Positions 16,424 through 25,691 are shown, numbered from the stretch's first letter. The stretch is DNA of 64,000 nucleotides from Pontibacter ummariensis (GCF_900188175.1 NZ_FZOQ01000005.1:62001-126000), one strand, 5' to 3'. Notes: generated by a model not told the origin, from the sequence alone. A program made the numbers and translations.

Positions 16424-16786
16424 ATGAATCACAACCACGAACACAACAACAGCCCACACCAGGATCTGCTACACATTTTGGCGCAGTGCGCCGATGAGTG
16501 CGACCACTGCTTTGACGAATGCCTCGACAATGATAGAACGGATGAGCTGGTGCGCGCCCTCAGAGCATGCCGGGACTGCGCCAAAATTTGCCGCATGACG
16601 GCGAGTCTTGTGGCCTCAAATTCCATGTTTGCACAGCGCATGGTGGACCTCTGCGCGGAAGCATGCCAGCAGTGCGCGGATGTGTGCCAGAACCACAAAG
16701 AAGAAGAGCATGAGTGCAAGGCTTGCGCCAAGATCTGCCGCGATTGCGTGGAGGCCTGCAGGAACTATAAAGGCGTAGGCGCTTAA
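16424..16786 (+). CDS. Four-helix-bundle copper-storage protein (Csp/DUF326)
   Basis: A 120-residue cytosolic protein, no signal peptide. It has a His-rich start (MNHNHEHNN) and Cys residues placed every 3-4 positions along four helices (CADECDHCFDEC, CRDCAKIC, CAEACQQCADVC, CKACAKICRDCVEAC). This is the Csp architecture, in which Cys-lined bundles hold many Cu+ ions. A near copy on the opposite strand lies at 34126-34473; the two N-terminal halves are almost identical. Confidence 0.9.
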   Translation: MNHNHEHNNSPHQDLLHILAQCADECDHCFDECLDNDRTDELVRALRACRDCAKICRMTASLVASNSMFAQRMVDLCAEACQQCADVCQNHKEEEHECKACAKICRDCVEACRNYKGVGA

Positions 16787-16814
16787 GAAGCCTACTTCTA
16801 AGATGGATTAAGTG

Positions 16815-16842
16815 AAGGCCTGCCTGTTCAGGCGGGCCTTTT
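16815..16842 (+). terminator. Rho-independent terminator
   Basis: 10-bp stem AAGGCCTGCC / GGCGGGCCTT (one T-G pair), 6-nt loop and four Ts, downstream of the csp gene and 26 bp before copA1. Confidence 0.75.
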
Positions 16843-16867
16843 ACTTTAGGTATGAACGTGAAACAAG

Positions 16868-19087
16868 ATGAGCTTAGTTAAAGACAGATACGAAGTGGAG
16901 GGCATGACCTGCGCCTCCTGCGCTAACAGCGTTGAAAGCATGCTTTCCCACGTGGAGGGGGTGAAGTCAGCCAGCGTGAACTTCGCCGATTCCAGCGTGC
17001 TGGTGGAGCATGAGCCGGAGGTGGCCACTCCCGACAAGCTACAGGCGGCTGTTGAGGAAATAGGCTACAGCCTGATCATAAACCAAAAGGCGGGAGAGGA
17101 AAGCCGCGAGGAGCGTGAGGAACAGAAATTGCGTTACACCAGGCTAAAGCTCATGGTGGCGATGGCGCTCTCCGTTCCTGTGGTCCTGATCGCCATGCTT
17201 CTTCCCGGTATTCCTTACGCGGATTGGATCATGCTGGCTTTGAGTGTGCCTGTTATATTCTGGAGCGGGAAGGAGTTTTTCATCATTGCCTATAAGAGAG
17301 CCCGGCACTTCTCCGCCAACATGGACACACTGATAGCGCTTGGAACGGGAGCGGCCTTCCTCTTTAGTGCCTTTAATACCTTTTTCCCGGGTTACCTGAG
17401 AAGCAGGGGCCTGGAGCCACATGTGTATTATGAAGTGGCAGCTATTATTGTCGCCCTGATCCTGCTGGGCAGGTACTTTGAGGAAAGGGCTAAGTCCCGT
17501 ACCTCCGCTGCTATCAAGAAACTCGTTAACCTGGGCGTAAAAACTGCAAGGGTCATTCGCGGGGGTGTGGAGTTGGAGGTTCCTATTGGGGAGGTTGAAA
17601 AAGGGGACATTATTCTGATCAGGCCGGGAGAGAAGGTACCGGTAGACGGGAAAATCACAGAGGGAAAGTCTGTCCTGGACGAGAGCATGATCACAGGGGA
17701 GTCTATTCCTGTCGAGAAAGGGGCCGGTGACACGGTCATAGGGGCCACCATCAACAAGACGGGCAGCTTTCAAATGGTGGCCGAGCGGGTGGGCAGCGAA
17801 ACTATGCTGGCCCAGATCATCAGGCTGGTGCAGGAGGCGCAGGGAAGCAAGGCTCCTATCCAGAAAATGGTAGACCGTATAGCGTCCGTGTTTGTTCCGA
17901 TCGTCATCGTGATTGCTATTCTTAGCTTCGTCGCCTGGAGCGTATGGGGACCCGAGCCCGAGATTACCTACGCCATGATCGCCGCAGTCACCGTGCTAAT
18001 CATCGCCTGTCCCTGCGCGCTGGGCCTGGCAACCCCCACCGCTATCATGGTAGGTATCGGGAAGGGGGCTGAAAGAGGTGTCCTGATCAAGAATGCCGAG
18101 AGCTTGGAGCTGGCGCATAAACTCAATGCGGTTGTGCTCGATAAGACAGGCACTATTACGCAGGGCAAGCCGGAAGTGACGGATGTTCTCTGGGACCTTT
18201 CCCCCGATGCAAGGCAGGAAGCCTCCTATGTTGTATATGCAATGGAGTCCCAGTCGGAGCACCCGCTGGCAATGGCTGTTGTCAACCACCTGAAGCCCGA
18301 AAACTCACAGGCCATTCTGCTGGATTCCTTTGACAGCGTGACAGGGAAAGGCGTAAAGGCAAGCTTCAACAGCAAGCGGTTTCTGATTGGTAACAGGAGA
18401 CTGCTGGATGAAAATGGGGTAAACGTTTCACCTTTCCTGCTGGAGGAAGTGGAGCGGCTGAGCAGGGAGGCCAAAACCATCATTTATGTAGCGCAGGACT
18501 CAGAGGCTGTGGCCGTCATCGCCATAGCGGACACTATCAAAGAAACCTCGAAGGCGGCCATCGCCTCCCTGCAGCAGATGGGGCTGGCGGTGCACATGCT
18601 GACAGGAGACAACCGGCAGACAGCGGAGGCGATCGGAGAGCAGGCAGGGGTGGATTACATCAAGGCGGAGGTATTGCCCGCCGATAAAGCCGCCTATATC
18701 AAAGAACTTCAGGCCAGCGGGCTCAAGGTGGCCATGGTGGGTGACGGCATCAACGACTCCCCTGCCCTGGCGCAGGCAGACCTTGGCATTGCCATGGGTA
18801 CAGGGACGGACATTGCCATAGAGAGCGCCGAAATCACGCTCATTAGAGGTGATTTGGAGGACATCGTGACTGCAATAAGGCTTTCCAACGAAACAGTGAA
18901 GACGATACGGCAGAACCTGTTCTGGGCCTTTATTTATAATGTGACCGGTATTCCGATCGCGGCGGGGGTGCTTTACCCTTTCACCGGCTTTCTGCTGAAC
19001 CCTATGTTTGCCGCCGCTGCCATGGCGTTCAGCTCCGTATCGGTGGTAACAAATAGCCTTCGACTGAAGGCGAAGACCTTGAAATAG
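16868..19087 (+). CDS. copA: Cu+-exporting P1B-1 ATPase CopA (copy 1)
   Basis: A 739-residue inner-membrane pump exporting Cu+ (or Ag+) from the cytoplasm. It has one N-terminal HMA domain with GMTCASC (Cys15, Cys18) and eight membrane helices. Motifs present are actuator ITGES, transmembrane CPC (residues 381-383 in [11 protein letters not shown]), phosphorylation DKTGT (Asp425), SEHPLA in the nucleotide domain and GDGIND. The YN in [13 protein letters not shown] and [15 protein letters not shown] in the last helices match P1B-1. It is followed in the same frame, after its TAG, by a rhodanese fragment and then a CopZ-like gene. Confidence 0.95.
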   Translation: MSLVKDRYEVEGMTCASCANSVESMLSHVEGVKSASVNFADSSVLVEHEPEVATPDKLQAAVEEIGYSLIINQKAGEESREEREEQKLRYTRLKLMVAMALSVPVVLIAMLLPGIPYADWIMLALSVPVIFWSGKEFFIIAYKRARHFSANMDTLIALGTGAAFLFSAFNTFFPGYLRSRGLEPHVYYEVAAIIVALILLGRYFEERAKSRTSAAIKKLVNLGVKTARVIRGGVELEVPIGEVEKGDIILIRPGEKVPVDGKITEGKSVLDESMITGESIPVEKGAGDTVIGATINKTGSFQMVAERVGSETMLAQIIRLVQEAQGSKAPIQKMVDRIASVFVPIVIVIAILSFVAWSVWGPEPEITYAMIAAVTVLIIACPCALGLATPTAIMVGIGKGAERGVLIKNAESLELAHKLNAVVLDKTGTITQGKPEVTDVLWDLSPDARQEASYVVYAMESQSEHPLAMAVVNHLKPENSQAILLDSFDSVTGKGVKASFNSKRFLIGNRRLLDENGVNVSPFLLEEVERLSREAKTIIYVAQDSEAVAVIAIADTIKETSKAAIASLQQMGLAVHMLTGDNRQTAEAIGEQAGVDYIKAEVLPADKAAYIKELQASGLKVAMVGDGINDSPALAQADLGIAMGTGTDIAIESAEITLIRGDLEDIVTAIRLSNETVKTIRQNLFWAFIYNVTGIPIAAGVLYPFTGFLLNPMFAAAAMAFSSVSVVTNSLRLKAKTLK

Positions 19088-19222
19088 TTTTGTAAGAGTC
19101 CTGTGGTGGTTCACTGTGCAAACGGCTACCGGTCAGCCATCGGGGCCAGTATTTTAGAGAAGTCTCTGCAAACTCCGGTGTATGACCTAAGTGAGGCTGT
19201 GAAGGAGTTCAGGCACAGCTGA
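19088..19222 (+). pseudogene. C-terminal fragment of a rhodanese domain
   Basis: Translated directly after the copA1 stop in the same frame, the sequence contains VVVHCANGYRSAIGASIL and ends YDLSEAVKEFRHS before TGA at 19220-19222. HCANGYRS is the rhodanese active-site loop (CxxGxRS). Only the last ~40 of about 100 residues remain and no proper start precedes it, so it is a truncated gene. Rhodaneses are common in copper/thiol stress operons. The 5' part was probably removed when copA1 or its terminus was joined here. Confidence 0.65.
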
Positions 19223-19271
19223 TGAAAGAATCACCACAGTTCAATTTTGTTAAACCTAAAAGAAGAGAATC

Positions 19272-19529
19272 ATGGAAAAAGAGAATCAGAATAAGAGCCA
19301 GTCGGGAAGTATAGTAGAAGAAAATTTCCCCATAGGGGGGATGACCTGCAGTGGATGTGCCAACAGCGTGAAACGGTCCCTGACGAAACTGGAGGGGGTT
19401 AAATCGGCAGAAGTAAATCTTTCCGACGCATCGGCCAAGGTAGCCTATGACTCAAATGCTGTGACGCCTGCGCAGATGCAAGAGGCCGTAGAAACAATCG
19501 GCTTTAAGTTCGACAGGCGCAAAAGCTAA
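19272..19529 (+). CDS. CopZ-like copper chaperone (HMA domain)
   Basis: An 85-residue cytosolic protein: ~20 polar residues, then one HMA domain with GGMTCSGCANSVKRSL and the canonical GF near the end (ETIGFKFDRR). It would ferry Cu+ to CopA1, whose HMA domain is similar (GVKSA.VN..D.S.. pattern). No signal peptide, unlike the HMA protein at 13331. The ATG follows an AAAAGAAGAGAATC leader. Confidence 0.88.
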   Translation: MEKENQNKSQSGSIVEENFPIGGMTCSGCANSVKRSLTKLEGVKSAEVNLSDASAKVAYDSNAVTPAQMQEAVETIGFKFDRRKS

Positions 19530-19540
19530 AAAGAAAAAGT

Positions 19541-19717
19541 ATGGGAAACATGATGAAGTGGATGCTGGTAGGGTGCCTTGTGGCGCTGGCGCTGACTTTT
19601 GGGCTGCCGCTGCTGGGCATAGAAGGCTATGGGGATTGGGGCACCTAGCTCTTACTCACACTGGTGTTGGCCTGCGTGCTGCCTATGTTGCTGATGAACC
19701 GGAAAAAAGATGGCTAA
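19541..19717 (+). pseudogene. Small two-helix membrane protein interrupted by a TAG codon
   Basis: The frame from ATG 19541 encodes a Met-rich start and a membrane helix (MGNMMKWMLVGCLVALALTF), then meets TAG at 19646-19648 (codon 36). It stays open in the same frame through a second helix (LLLTLVLACVLPMLLMNRKKDG) to TAA at 19715. The coherent two-helix reading on both sides of one stop suggests a recent nonsense mutation (or a sequencing error) in a 58-residue protein. It lies 11 bp after the CopZ-like gene. Confidence 0.5.
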
Positions 19718-19721
19718 AGGG

Positions 19722-20192
19722 TCATCTTATTTGTAGATAACCAAGCGCTTCGGTGTGAGTACAAGAGTGTGCAAAGCAGTAAGTGCTTTCATTGTGTTGG
19801 CTGTAAAATTTGGCTTGATAGGGTGACGGCCTATGAAGCTTCAAAGATTGATAATATACTGAGACAATGGAAAAAAGAAACTCACTTTCTTTCTCCTCCC
19901 TGATTTTCCAGTAGAGGATGGGGGAGCCTTTTTCGCCTTTCTTCACGTGCCCGCCCAGCTCCTTTGCCTGCTTGAAGGTGAGGAAGTAAGGCGTGGTGAA
20001 GCACCTCTCCTCGGTGATGTAGTGGAGGTAAAAAGCATTGAAGCCTTCGTAGTGCCGGCCCGACAGGTAGTTCTTCGGGAGGCCGTAGGAGGTCCAGGGC
20101 TTTTGCCAGGGCACCTTGCCCTGCTCCAGCTGCGTGATGATTTCGTTTGTTACCTGTTCTGCCAACTGGTTGAATTTTTCGAATGCGTTCAT
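19722..20192 (-). pseudogene. Truncated ArdC-type antirestriction protein (decayed copy)
   Basis: The first ~105 residues match the intact ArdC at 45242-46180 almost exactly (MNAFEKFNQLAEQVTNE, PKNYLSGRHYEGFNAF, HVKKGEKG). That covers the N-terminal ssDNA-binding domain. After WKIREEKE the similarity stops and the frame continues with ~50 unrelated residues to position 19722. The zincin metallopeptidase domain with its HExxH motif is missing. It is therefore the broken member of a duplicated cluster whose homology runs from about 19889 to 20731. Confidence 0.8.
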
Positions 20193-20294
20193 AGGAATGG
20201 AATTTGGTGGATGTATGAGATAAATACTATTCTATAGAATGGTGAAAAAAGCTTCGCTGCTTCTTTAGCCATGGGAGGTCATCTCTCCTTCGGG

Positions 20295-20588
20295 CTATTT
20301 GCGGGTATCGAACTGGCCGCTTCCCTGCAGCAGGGCGTCCCGCATCCGCCGCAAATCGGAGAGGAGGCCGGCGTAGTGCATTCCGCTTGTATGGGCGTCG
20401 CTGACCAGGTACTCTGAAAGCAGCGTGTACACCTGGTCCAGGGTGCGCGCCATCTCCAGCGGGGTGATTTCTTCTGTCAGCAACTGGAGCAGGGGACGGC
20501 TATCGAATGTGCTTTCAGCGGCACCCCTGTTAGTTGCCAGCCTGTAGAAGGGCTGCTTTATGTCCGGTGATGGTGTGGGCTGTTCCAT
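20295..20588 (-). CDS. Hypothetical protein of the ardC cluster (copy 1)
   Basis: 97 residues beginning MEQPTPSPDIKQPFYRLATN, closely matching the protein at 46254-46562. Predicted soluble and helical (LLQLLTEEITPLEMARTLD), with no recognised domain. I chose the start at 20588, corresponding to the Met of the second copy, rather than the longer frame from 20636. It lies between the truncated ardC and a remnant of a third cluster gene. It may still be expressed, but its neighbours are broken. Confidence 0.55.
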   Translation of the reverse strand: MEQPTPSPDIKQPFYRLATNRGAAESTFDSRPLLQLLTEEITPLEMARTLDQVYTLLSEYLVSDAHTSGMHYAGLLSDLRRMRDALLQGSGQFDTRK

Positions 20589-20593
20589 GGGCT

Positions 20594-20734
20594 CTATTTC
20601 CTGTCGGGGTATCTTTCTTCCAGCTCCCTTAGGCATGCTTCAGCCTGCTCTGTAGTCCTGGTGAAGCGCACCAGGCAAAGGCTGGCAGCTTCCCTGCTTG
20701 TCATCAAACCTGCTTCCCGCAGCTTCAGGATCAT
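20594..20734 (-). pseudogene. C-terminal remnant of the third ardC-cluster gene
   Basis: 46 codons reading MILKLREAGLMTSREAA through LRELEERYPDRK match the last ~46 residues of the protein at 46568-47005 (ILKLREAGLMTNREAA ... LKERYTNRK). Roughly the first 100 residues of that gene are absent. This marks the right edge of the duplicated segment; the homology ends near 20731. Confidence 0.65.
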
Positions 20735-21218
20735 AAGCTTTAGGCTTTAGTTTAAAAGCCAGCTCTATGTGCCTTTACACGGCTCTTGCCTTATCATAAA
20801 TGGGCAGCACAGTCAAAGTAGCTTTAGCCGCCCGGCATGTCCAAGCACTTTCTTCTTAGCCTGCAGAGATAAAGTAGAATGGAACCGCTATGTGCTTTGC
20901 TTTACACAAAATATGTAAAAGCAAAGCATGAATATGTAAAACCTTTTGATTGAGGCCTTGTAAAACAGGAACAGAATATGTAAAACTTAAATTACATGCG
21001 CTTTGCTCCAGAGCATCTTGTACATAAGGGAATGCCACAGCAGTGTAAGTTTGAGTAAGCCTGCAAAGGAAACGACCTAAACAGAGGCTCAGACGCCTCC
21101 TCTTCTCATAACCCTTGACTCTACGAAGAAAAAGCTGCGCTGCTTTCTTTGCAACAGCACTGCCTTCAGCAAGCACCTTGCAGTCAAACTTGAAGCAAAG
21201 CAAAAAGAAACTATAACG
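20735..21218. other. Intergenic region with ATATGTAAAA repeats
   Basis: About 480 bp without a supported gene, upstream of the SPW/VKOR gene. It contains three copies of ATATGTAAAA (20911, 20932, 20976) and an ATCTTGTACATA at 21015. Confidence 0.5.
20911..20985 (+). repeat. Three ATATGTAAAA direct repeats
   Basis: ATATGTAAAA at 20911-20920, 20932-20941 and 20976-20985, with a weaker TTGTAAAA between. The same decamer occurs at 28976 and, inverted, at 40931, each in a large intergenic region upstream of genes. Confidence 0.5.
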
Positions 21219-22829
21219 ATGGACAAAGGTCAGGATAAAAACCAAGGCAACGGCAAGCATCAGGACGGCATGGGTATGCGCGGTGTCACCAGGCCCATGG
21301 CAGAGAAGCAGATAAGAGAACATAACAAACAGATGCAAGGAGACGGGCAGGGTCAGCACAAAAGAGGTGACTACCGGCATGAAGCGCATCAACAGGAAAA
21401 ACACGGCGGACACAACATGGACATGTCGGAGGAGATGCGGAAGAAGATGCTGCACATGCACCACATGCAGACGCTGTGGGTGTACTGGATGATCATTATT
21501 CTCGGTGCCTGGGTGCTGCTCTCTCCTCTCACCTTTGACTACAGCATAGGCACAGTGCAGCCATCGGGGGGAAGGAGCGTATGGCTCTCAATGGAGCAGC
21601 GCATCGCTTTTATGAAGTGGAGCGACATCATCAGCGGGGCCTTGCTGATCTTTTTCGGCTGGCGGGGGCTCACGCCTAACCGCCCCGTCAGCCTCTGGGT
21701 CTGCTGCTTTGTCGGTATCTGGCTCACCATGGCTCCCATTATCTTCTGGTCTCCTACGGCAGTAGCCTATCTCAACGATACAATGGTAGGTGCGCTCATT
21801 ATAGGCCTCACCATCCTCATACCGGGAATGCCCAACATGATCATGTACATGAAGATGGGGCCTGCCACGCCTCCGGGCTGGAGCTACAATCCCTCCAGCT
21901 GGCCGCAACGCTGGATCATGATGGTGCTGGGCTTTGTCGGCTGGCTCGTGTCGCGCTACCTGACGGCTTTCCAACTGGGCTACATCGACTCCGTGTGGGA
22001 CCCTTTCTTTGGGCAGCAGAGCGAGCAGGTGCTCAATTCGGCCATGTCCCATTCCATGCCTATCTCGGACGCCGGACTGGGCGCCATTGCCTACACCTTT
22101 GAGTTCCTGATGGGCTGGATGGGAGCCCCTACCCGCTGGCGTACGATGCCCTGGATGGTGGCCGTGTTCGGCATCCTGGTCATCCCGCTGGGGCTGGTGC
22201 ACATCTTCCTGGTCATCAGCCAGCCGGTGATTGTGGGCGCTTGGTGCACCTTCTGCCTTTTGGCAGCGGCAATCATGATCCCTATGATACCATTGGAGGT
22301 GGATGAGGTAATCGCTATGATACAGTTTATGAAAAAGAAGCTGAAAGAAAGGGGGCAGGGGTTCTGGAAGCTGTTCTGGGAAGGCGGCACGATTGAAAGT
22401 GGTGAAAAAGACGAGGCCCCTGACATGATGGAGTTTCCGCAGAAGCCGGGGCCGGTGTACAGCGCCTCCATCTGGGGAATCAGCTTTCCCTGGAGCCTTT
22501 CTATTGCCACGCTTTTAGGAGCGGCGCTGGTGGCAGCACCAGGAGTCTTTGGAGTAGGCATTCAGGAAACGGTGGCCGACATCTACCATTTGAGCGGTTC
22601 CCTTATTGTGGTTGTATCGTTGATCAGTATGGGAGAGCCGCTGCGCATCTGCCGCTACTTTAACATCCTGCTCGGGCTGGCTGTGGCGGTGGCGCCGTGG
22701 TTTTTAAGCAGTAGCCCCCTTGGTTTAAGTATAACTGGTTTGTTGCTGGGTTTGGGAGTGGCAGGCCTGGCTATTCCTTTGGGCCCTAAAACACAACGCT
22801 ATGCAGAGTGGGACGCGTACATCAAGTAG
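21219..22829 (+). CDS. Membrane protein with SPW repeats and a VKOR-like CxxC core
   Basis: A 536-residue polytopic protein. Residues 1-80 are hydrophilic and His/Met/Gln-rich (HEAHQQEKHGGHNMDM). Then come SPW-repeat-like helices (WVLLSPLTFDYS at ~105, LTMAPIIFWSP at ~175). A central segment (~235-365) resembles vitamin K epoxide reductase, with AMSHSMPISDAGLGAIAYT and the active-site-like GAWCTFCLLAAA. Another SPW-like unit follows (~420-530, LVAAPGVFG, AVAPWFLSS). VKOR-family proteins transfer electrons between quinones and periplasmic thiols. Here only one CxxC is seen and the usual loop Cys pair is not obvious. The 3' end overlaps the next gene by 29 bp. Confidence 0.7.
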   Translation: MDKGQDKNQGNGKHQDGMGMRGVTRPMAEKQIREHNKQMQGDGQGQHKRGDYRHEAHQQEKHGGHNMDMSEEMRKKMLHMHHMQTLWVYWMIIILGAWVLLSPLTFDYSIGTVQPSGGRSVWLSMEQRIAFMKWSDIISGALLIFFGWRGLTPNRPVSLWVCCFVGIWLTMAPIIFWSPTAVAYLNDTMVGALIIGLTILIPGMPNMIMYMKMGPATPPGWSYNPSSWPQRWIMMVLGFVGWLVSRYLTAFQLGYIDSVWDPFFGQQSEQVLNSAMSHSMPISDAGLGAIAYTFEFLMGWMGAPTRWRTMPWMVAVFGILVIPLGLVHIFLVISQPVIVGAWCTFCLLAAAIMIPMIPLEVDEVIAMIQFMKKKLKERGQGFWKLFWEGGTIESGEKDEAPDMMEFPQKPGPVYSASIWGISFPWSLSIATLLGAALVAAPGVFGVGIQETVADIYHLSGSLIVVVSLISMGEPLRICRYFNILLGLAVAVAPWFLSSSPLGLSITGLLLGLGVAGLAIPLGPKTQRYAEWDAYIK

Positions 22830-24138
22830 TAGTGTGCAGCCAAATGAGGCAGACATCCTGTCGGACGAGGAGCTAAAGACGGGCGTACGGGAGGTGCTCT
22901 ACAAAAACATGATCAGTGGGCGGAAAGCCGGGTTTGACTATCATTACACCAAACCCTCCCCTGGCACTTACCCGTTTCAGTACTTCTGGGACACCTGTTT
23001 TCATGTCTTCATCCTGAGTGCCTTCGGTGAGGAGAAGATGGCCAAGGAGCATGTGCGCAGCCTCTTTCAGATGCAGCGCCCTGACGGCTTCGTGGGGCAC
23101 ATGAGTTACTGGAAGCGCCTGTGGCCTGCACGTGTCACAGACTTGCTCCAATTGAGGCCCCGGGATGTGCTTCGGCTCTACAAGCCGCATATGTCAGCTT
23201 TGGTGCAGCCTCCCATTGTTGCGCAGGCCGTGCTGCGGGTTTATCGATATTCGCATGATGGGGCATTCTTAAGGGAGATGCTGCCAAAACTTAAGAAATA
23301 CTACCGGTGGCTGGCAGAGAACAGGGACTTTGAGGGAGAGGGGCTGCTTTCTATCATCACGCCCTTTGAGTCTGGCATGGACTGGAAAGCGAGCTACGAC
23401 CCCCTGCTGAAGTTTACCAAAGGGAAAGCAGGCCCGCTGCTTTTCTGGAAAGTGCTGCAGGTGGATGCCCACAACTTCCTGAAAGGCTATGACCTGCGCC
23501 GCATCTATAAGAGCAATAAATTCGTGGTAAAGGACGCCGCCTTCAACACCATCTACGCACAGAACCTTGAGGTCATGGCTGAGCTGTGTCAGCTAGCAGG
23601 AGATGAAGATGGTCCGGGTTTTCTCTCCATGGCAAGGCAGACGGAGAAGAGCATCCTCCGCTACATGTACGACGAAGAGGACGCTGCTTTCTACGACCTC
23701 TACGGGCACCACTTCAAAAAGCTTAAAGTGCGCACCGGCACCATCTTTTTCCCTGTGGTACTCAAGAGCGTGTCGGATGAGGTGTGCCGAAAAGTGCTGG
23801 AGAGACACCTGCTGGACAAGGACGGCTTCCATGTGCCCTATCCTGTTCCCTCGCTGGCCACAGACGAGCCTGCCTTCAACCCGAACAGCTCCCTCTACAT
23901 CTGGCGCGGCCCCACTTGGGTTGTCTTTAACTGGTTCATGCAGGGCTACCTGCTGGAGAAGGGATATAAACAGGAGGCACGGGAACTGCTTCTTAGTGTC
24001 AAGCGGCTGGTTTCCGGAAGCGGCTTCCGGGAGTACTACAATCCTTTCACCGGCGAGGGCCACGGGGCCGAGGATTTCACCTGGTCAGGGCTTGTGGTAG
24101 ACATGATCAAAAGGCAGCAGGATGAGGGAGACACGTAA
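22801..24138 (+). CDS. GH63/MGH1-like glycoside hydrolase
   Basis: A 445-residue cytosolic protein with the (alpha/alpha)6-barrel signatures of trehalase/GH63-like enzymes: PFQYFWDTCFHVFIL near residue 60, ALVQPPIVAQAV (~140), ESGMDWKASYDP (~190, likely acid) and YIWRGPTWVVFNWFMQGYL (~365). Substrate is unknown; relatives act on glucosyl- or mannosyl-glycerate and other compatible-solute glycosides. It starts inside the end of the membrane-protein gene (29-bp overlap), so the two are coupled. Manganese catalase follows, and the set reads as a general-stress cassette. Confidence 0.82.
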   Translation: MQSGTRTSSSSVQPNEADILSDEELKTGVREVLYKNMISGRKAGFDYHYTKPSPGTYPFQYFWDTCFHVFILSAFGEEKMAKEHVRSLFQMQRPDGFVGHMSYWKRLWPARVTDLLQLRPRDVLRLYKPHMSALVQPPIVAQAVLRVYRYSHDGAFLREMLPKLKKYYRWLAENRDFEGEGLLSIITPFESGMDWKASYDPLLKFTKGKAGPLLFWKVLQVDAHNFLKGYDLRRIYKSNKFVVKDAAFNTIYAQNLEVMAELCQLAGDEDGPGFLSMARQTEKSILRYMYDEEDAAFYDLYGHHFKKLKVRTGTIFFPVVLKSVSDEVCRKVLERHLLDKDGFHVPYPVPSLATDEPAFNPNSSLYIWRGPTWVVFNWFMQGYLLEKGYKQEARELLLSVKRLVSGSGFREYYNPFTGEGHGAEDFTWSGLVVDMIKRQQDEGDT

Positions 24139-24244
24139 CGTAGAAATCTTCTTTAGACCTATCGCAGTCAAAACCTTTTTGCACCCGGATACCGTTCAAA
24201 ATAACATCTTTAAACCTATTGTTTAACCTATAAAATGAAAACAA

Positions 24245-25189
24245 ATGTTTCACCACGTAAAAGAATTACAGTTTAACGCACGCGTATCCAAGCCGGATCC
24301 GAAGTTCGCTTCGATGCTGCTGGAGCAGTTTGGCGGGGCTAACGGAGAGCTGGCGGCAGCCATGCAATACTTCGTGCAGGCTTTCCCGGCACGTCAGCCG
24401 TACCCGGACAAATACGATATGCTCATGGACATCGCAACAGAAGAGTTCAGCCACCTCGAGATTGTGGGTGCCACTATTCAGATGCTGCTGGGACCGGTAA
24501 ACGGAGAGTTGAAAGATCTGGCTGACAAGTCAGAGATCATGGGACTGCTCGATGGCAAGGCTGCCAAAGAGAGCATGATCCACGAGGCCATGGTTAACCC
24601 ACAGTTCCTGGCCCTGAGCGGCGGCGGTCCTACATTAACAAACAGCCAGGGTGTGCCGTGGAATGCCGGCTACGTGAATGCCAACGGCGACCTGACAGTA
24701 GATTTACGTTCTAACATAGCGGCAGAATCTCGCGCGAAGATCGTGTACGAGTACCTGATGCAGTTCACCGACGACCCCTACGTGAAGGAGACACTACGCT
24801 TCCTGATGACACGTGAGATTGCGCACGCCCAGATGTTTGAGGCAGCACTGTCGACCATCACACCGAACTTCCCACCAGGCGTACGTCAGGGGGATCCACG
24901 CTACACTAACTCTTACTTCAACATGTCAAGTGGCCCTGAAGTGCGCGGACCATGGAATGAGGGACAAATGCCTGTAACAGGCGATGAGTGGATATACGTG
25001 GATGACCCGGTAAAGCACGTAATAGAGTCTAATGGAATGACGGAGCATGGCCCAAGGGGCACCGTGCGCGGCATGAAGGAAACAGACGAGCTGAATATGG
25101 CGCTTAGCCAGAAGCGAAGCGCTCATATCAAGTCCTCTGTGCCGAAAGGGGAGAACCAGTGGAGCACCTACCCCCAGAAGGACATGTAG
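24245..25189 (+). CDS. Manganese catalase
   Basis: A 314-residue dinuclear manganese catalase that disproportionates hydrogen peroxide. Ligand-bearing helices are visible: GANGELAAAMQYF (Glu35), IATEEFSHLEIV (Glu66/Glu67 and His70), AAESRAKIVYEYL and TREIAHAQMFEAAL (Glu/His). A C-terminal tail (~residues 225-314) wraps the subunits in the family. No signal peptide. It follows the hydrolase gene by ~100 bp and has a terminator-like hairpin downstream. Confidence 0.93.
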   Translation: MFHHVKELQFNARVSKPDPKFASMLLEQFGGANGELAAAMQYFVQAFPARQPYPDKYDMLMDIATEEFSHLEIVGATIQMLLGPVNGELKDLADKSEIMGLLDGKAAKESMIHEAMVNPQFLALSGGGPTLTNSQGVPWNAGYVNANGDLTVDLRSNIAAESRAKIVYEYLMQFTDDPYVKETLRFLMTREIAHAQMFEAALSTITPNFPPGVRQGDPRYTNSYFNMSSGPEVRGPWNEGQMPVTGDEWIYVDDPVKHVIESNGMTEHGPRGTVRGMKETDELNMALSQKRSAHIKSSVPKGENQWSTYPQKDM

Positions 25190-25234
25190 CCTAAGATGCT
25201 GTCTTGGTAGTAGGAAAGCAGCAGAAAGAGAAGC

Positions 25235-25278
25235 AGGGTTGGTGAAGATTCAGTTTTACACCGACCCTCTTTGTTGTT
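25235..25278 (+). terminator. Terminator-like hairpin after manganese catalase
   Basis: 10-bp stem AGGGTTGGTG / CACCGACCCT (one T-G pair) with a 14-nt loop, followed by a T-rich CTTTGTTGTT. Confidence 0.4.
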
Positions 25279-25691
25279 GGAGCTGGGCTTTTGAGCCCCA
25301 GTGACGCAGGTCTAACTGTAAGTTTAGCGGCAAAGTGAGGGGGCGCTACCGTGTGGCTGGCATACTGCTTAACTGGGACAGCTACAGAGATCCGATAAAC
25401 TGTGTGAGTAGGCCAACTCAGACAGGAGTCGGTGTGGCTGGAGGCAAAGCGCCTCTTCTACATGTCCACAGATGATAAGGTTTGGTTCTACAGTCAGACC
25501 AGCTCGTCGTTCCCGACCTGCGTGGCTGTGAAGCGTGCGAGGCTGCAGTCGCCGAAGGTAGAAGAGGTGTACTTGCGGCGGGTGCAGGAGGCTATTTTGC
25601 TACAGGGCCGGAATATCTCCAAAAGAAAGCTATGCTTAGAGGTGGTAAAGGAACAAAACTCTTACAAGAATAAAAAGCTTGATTCTGAGGG

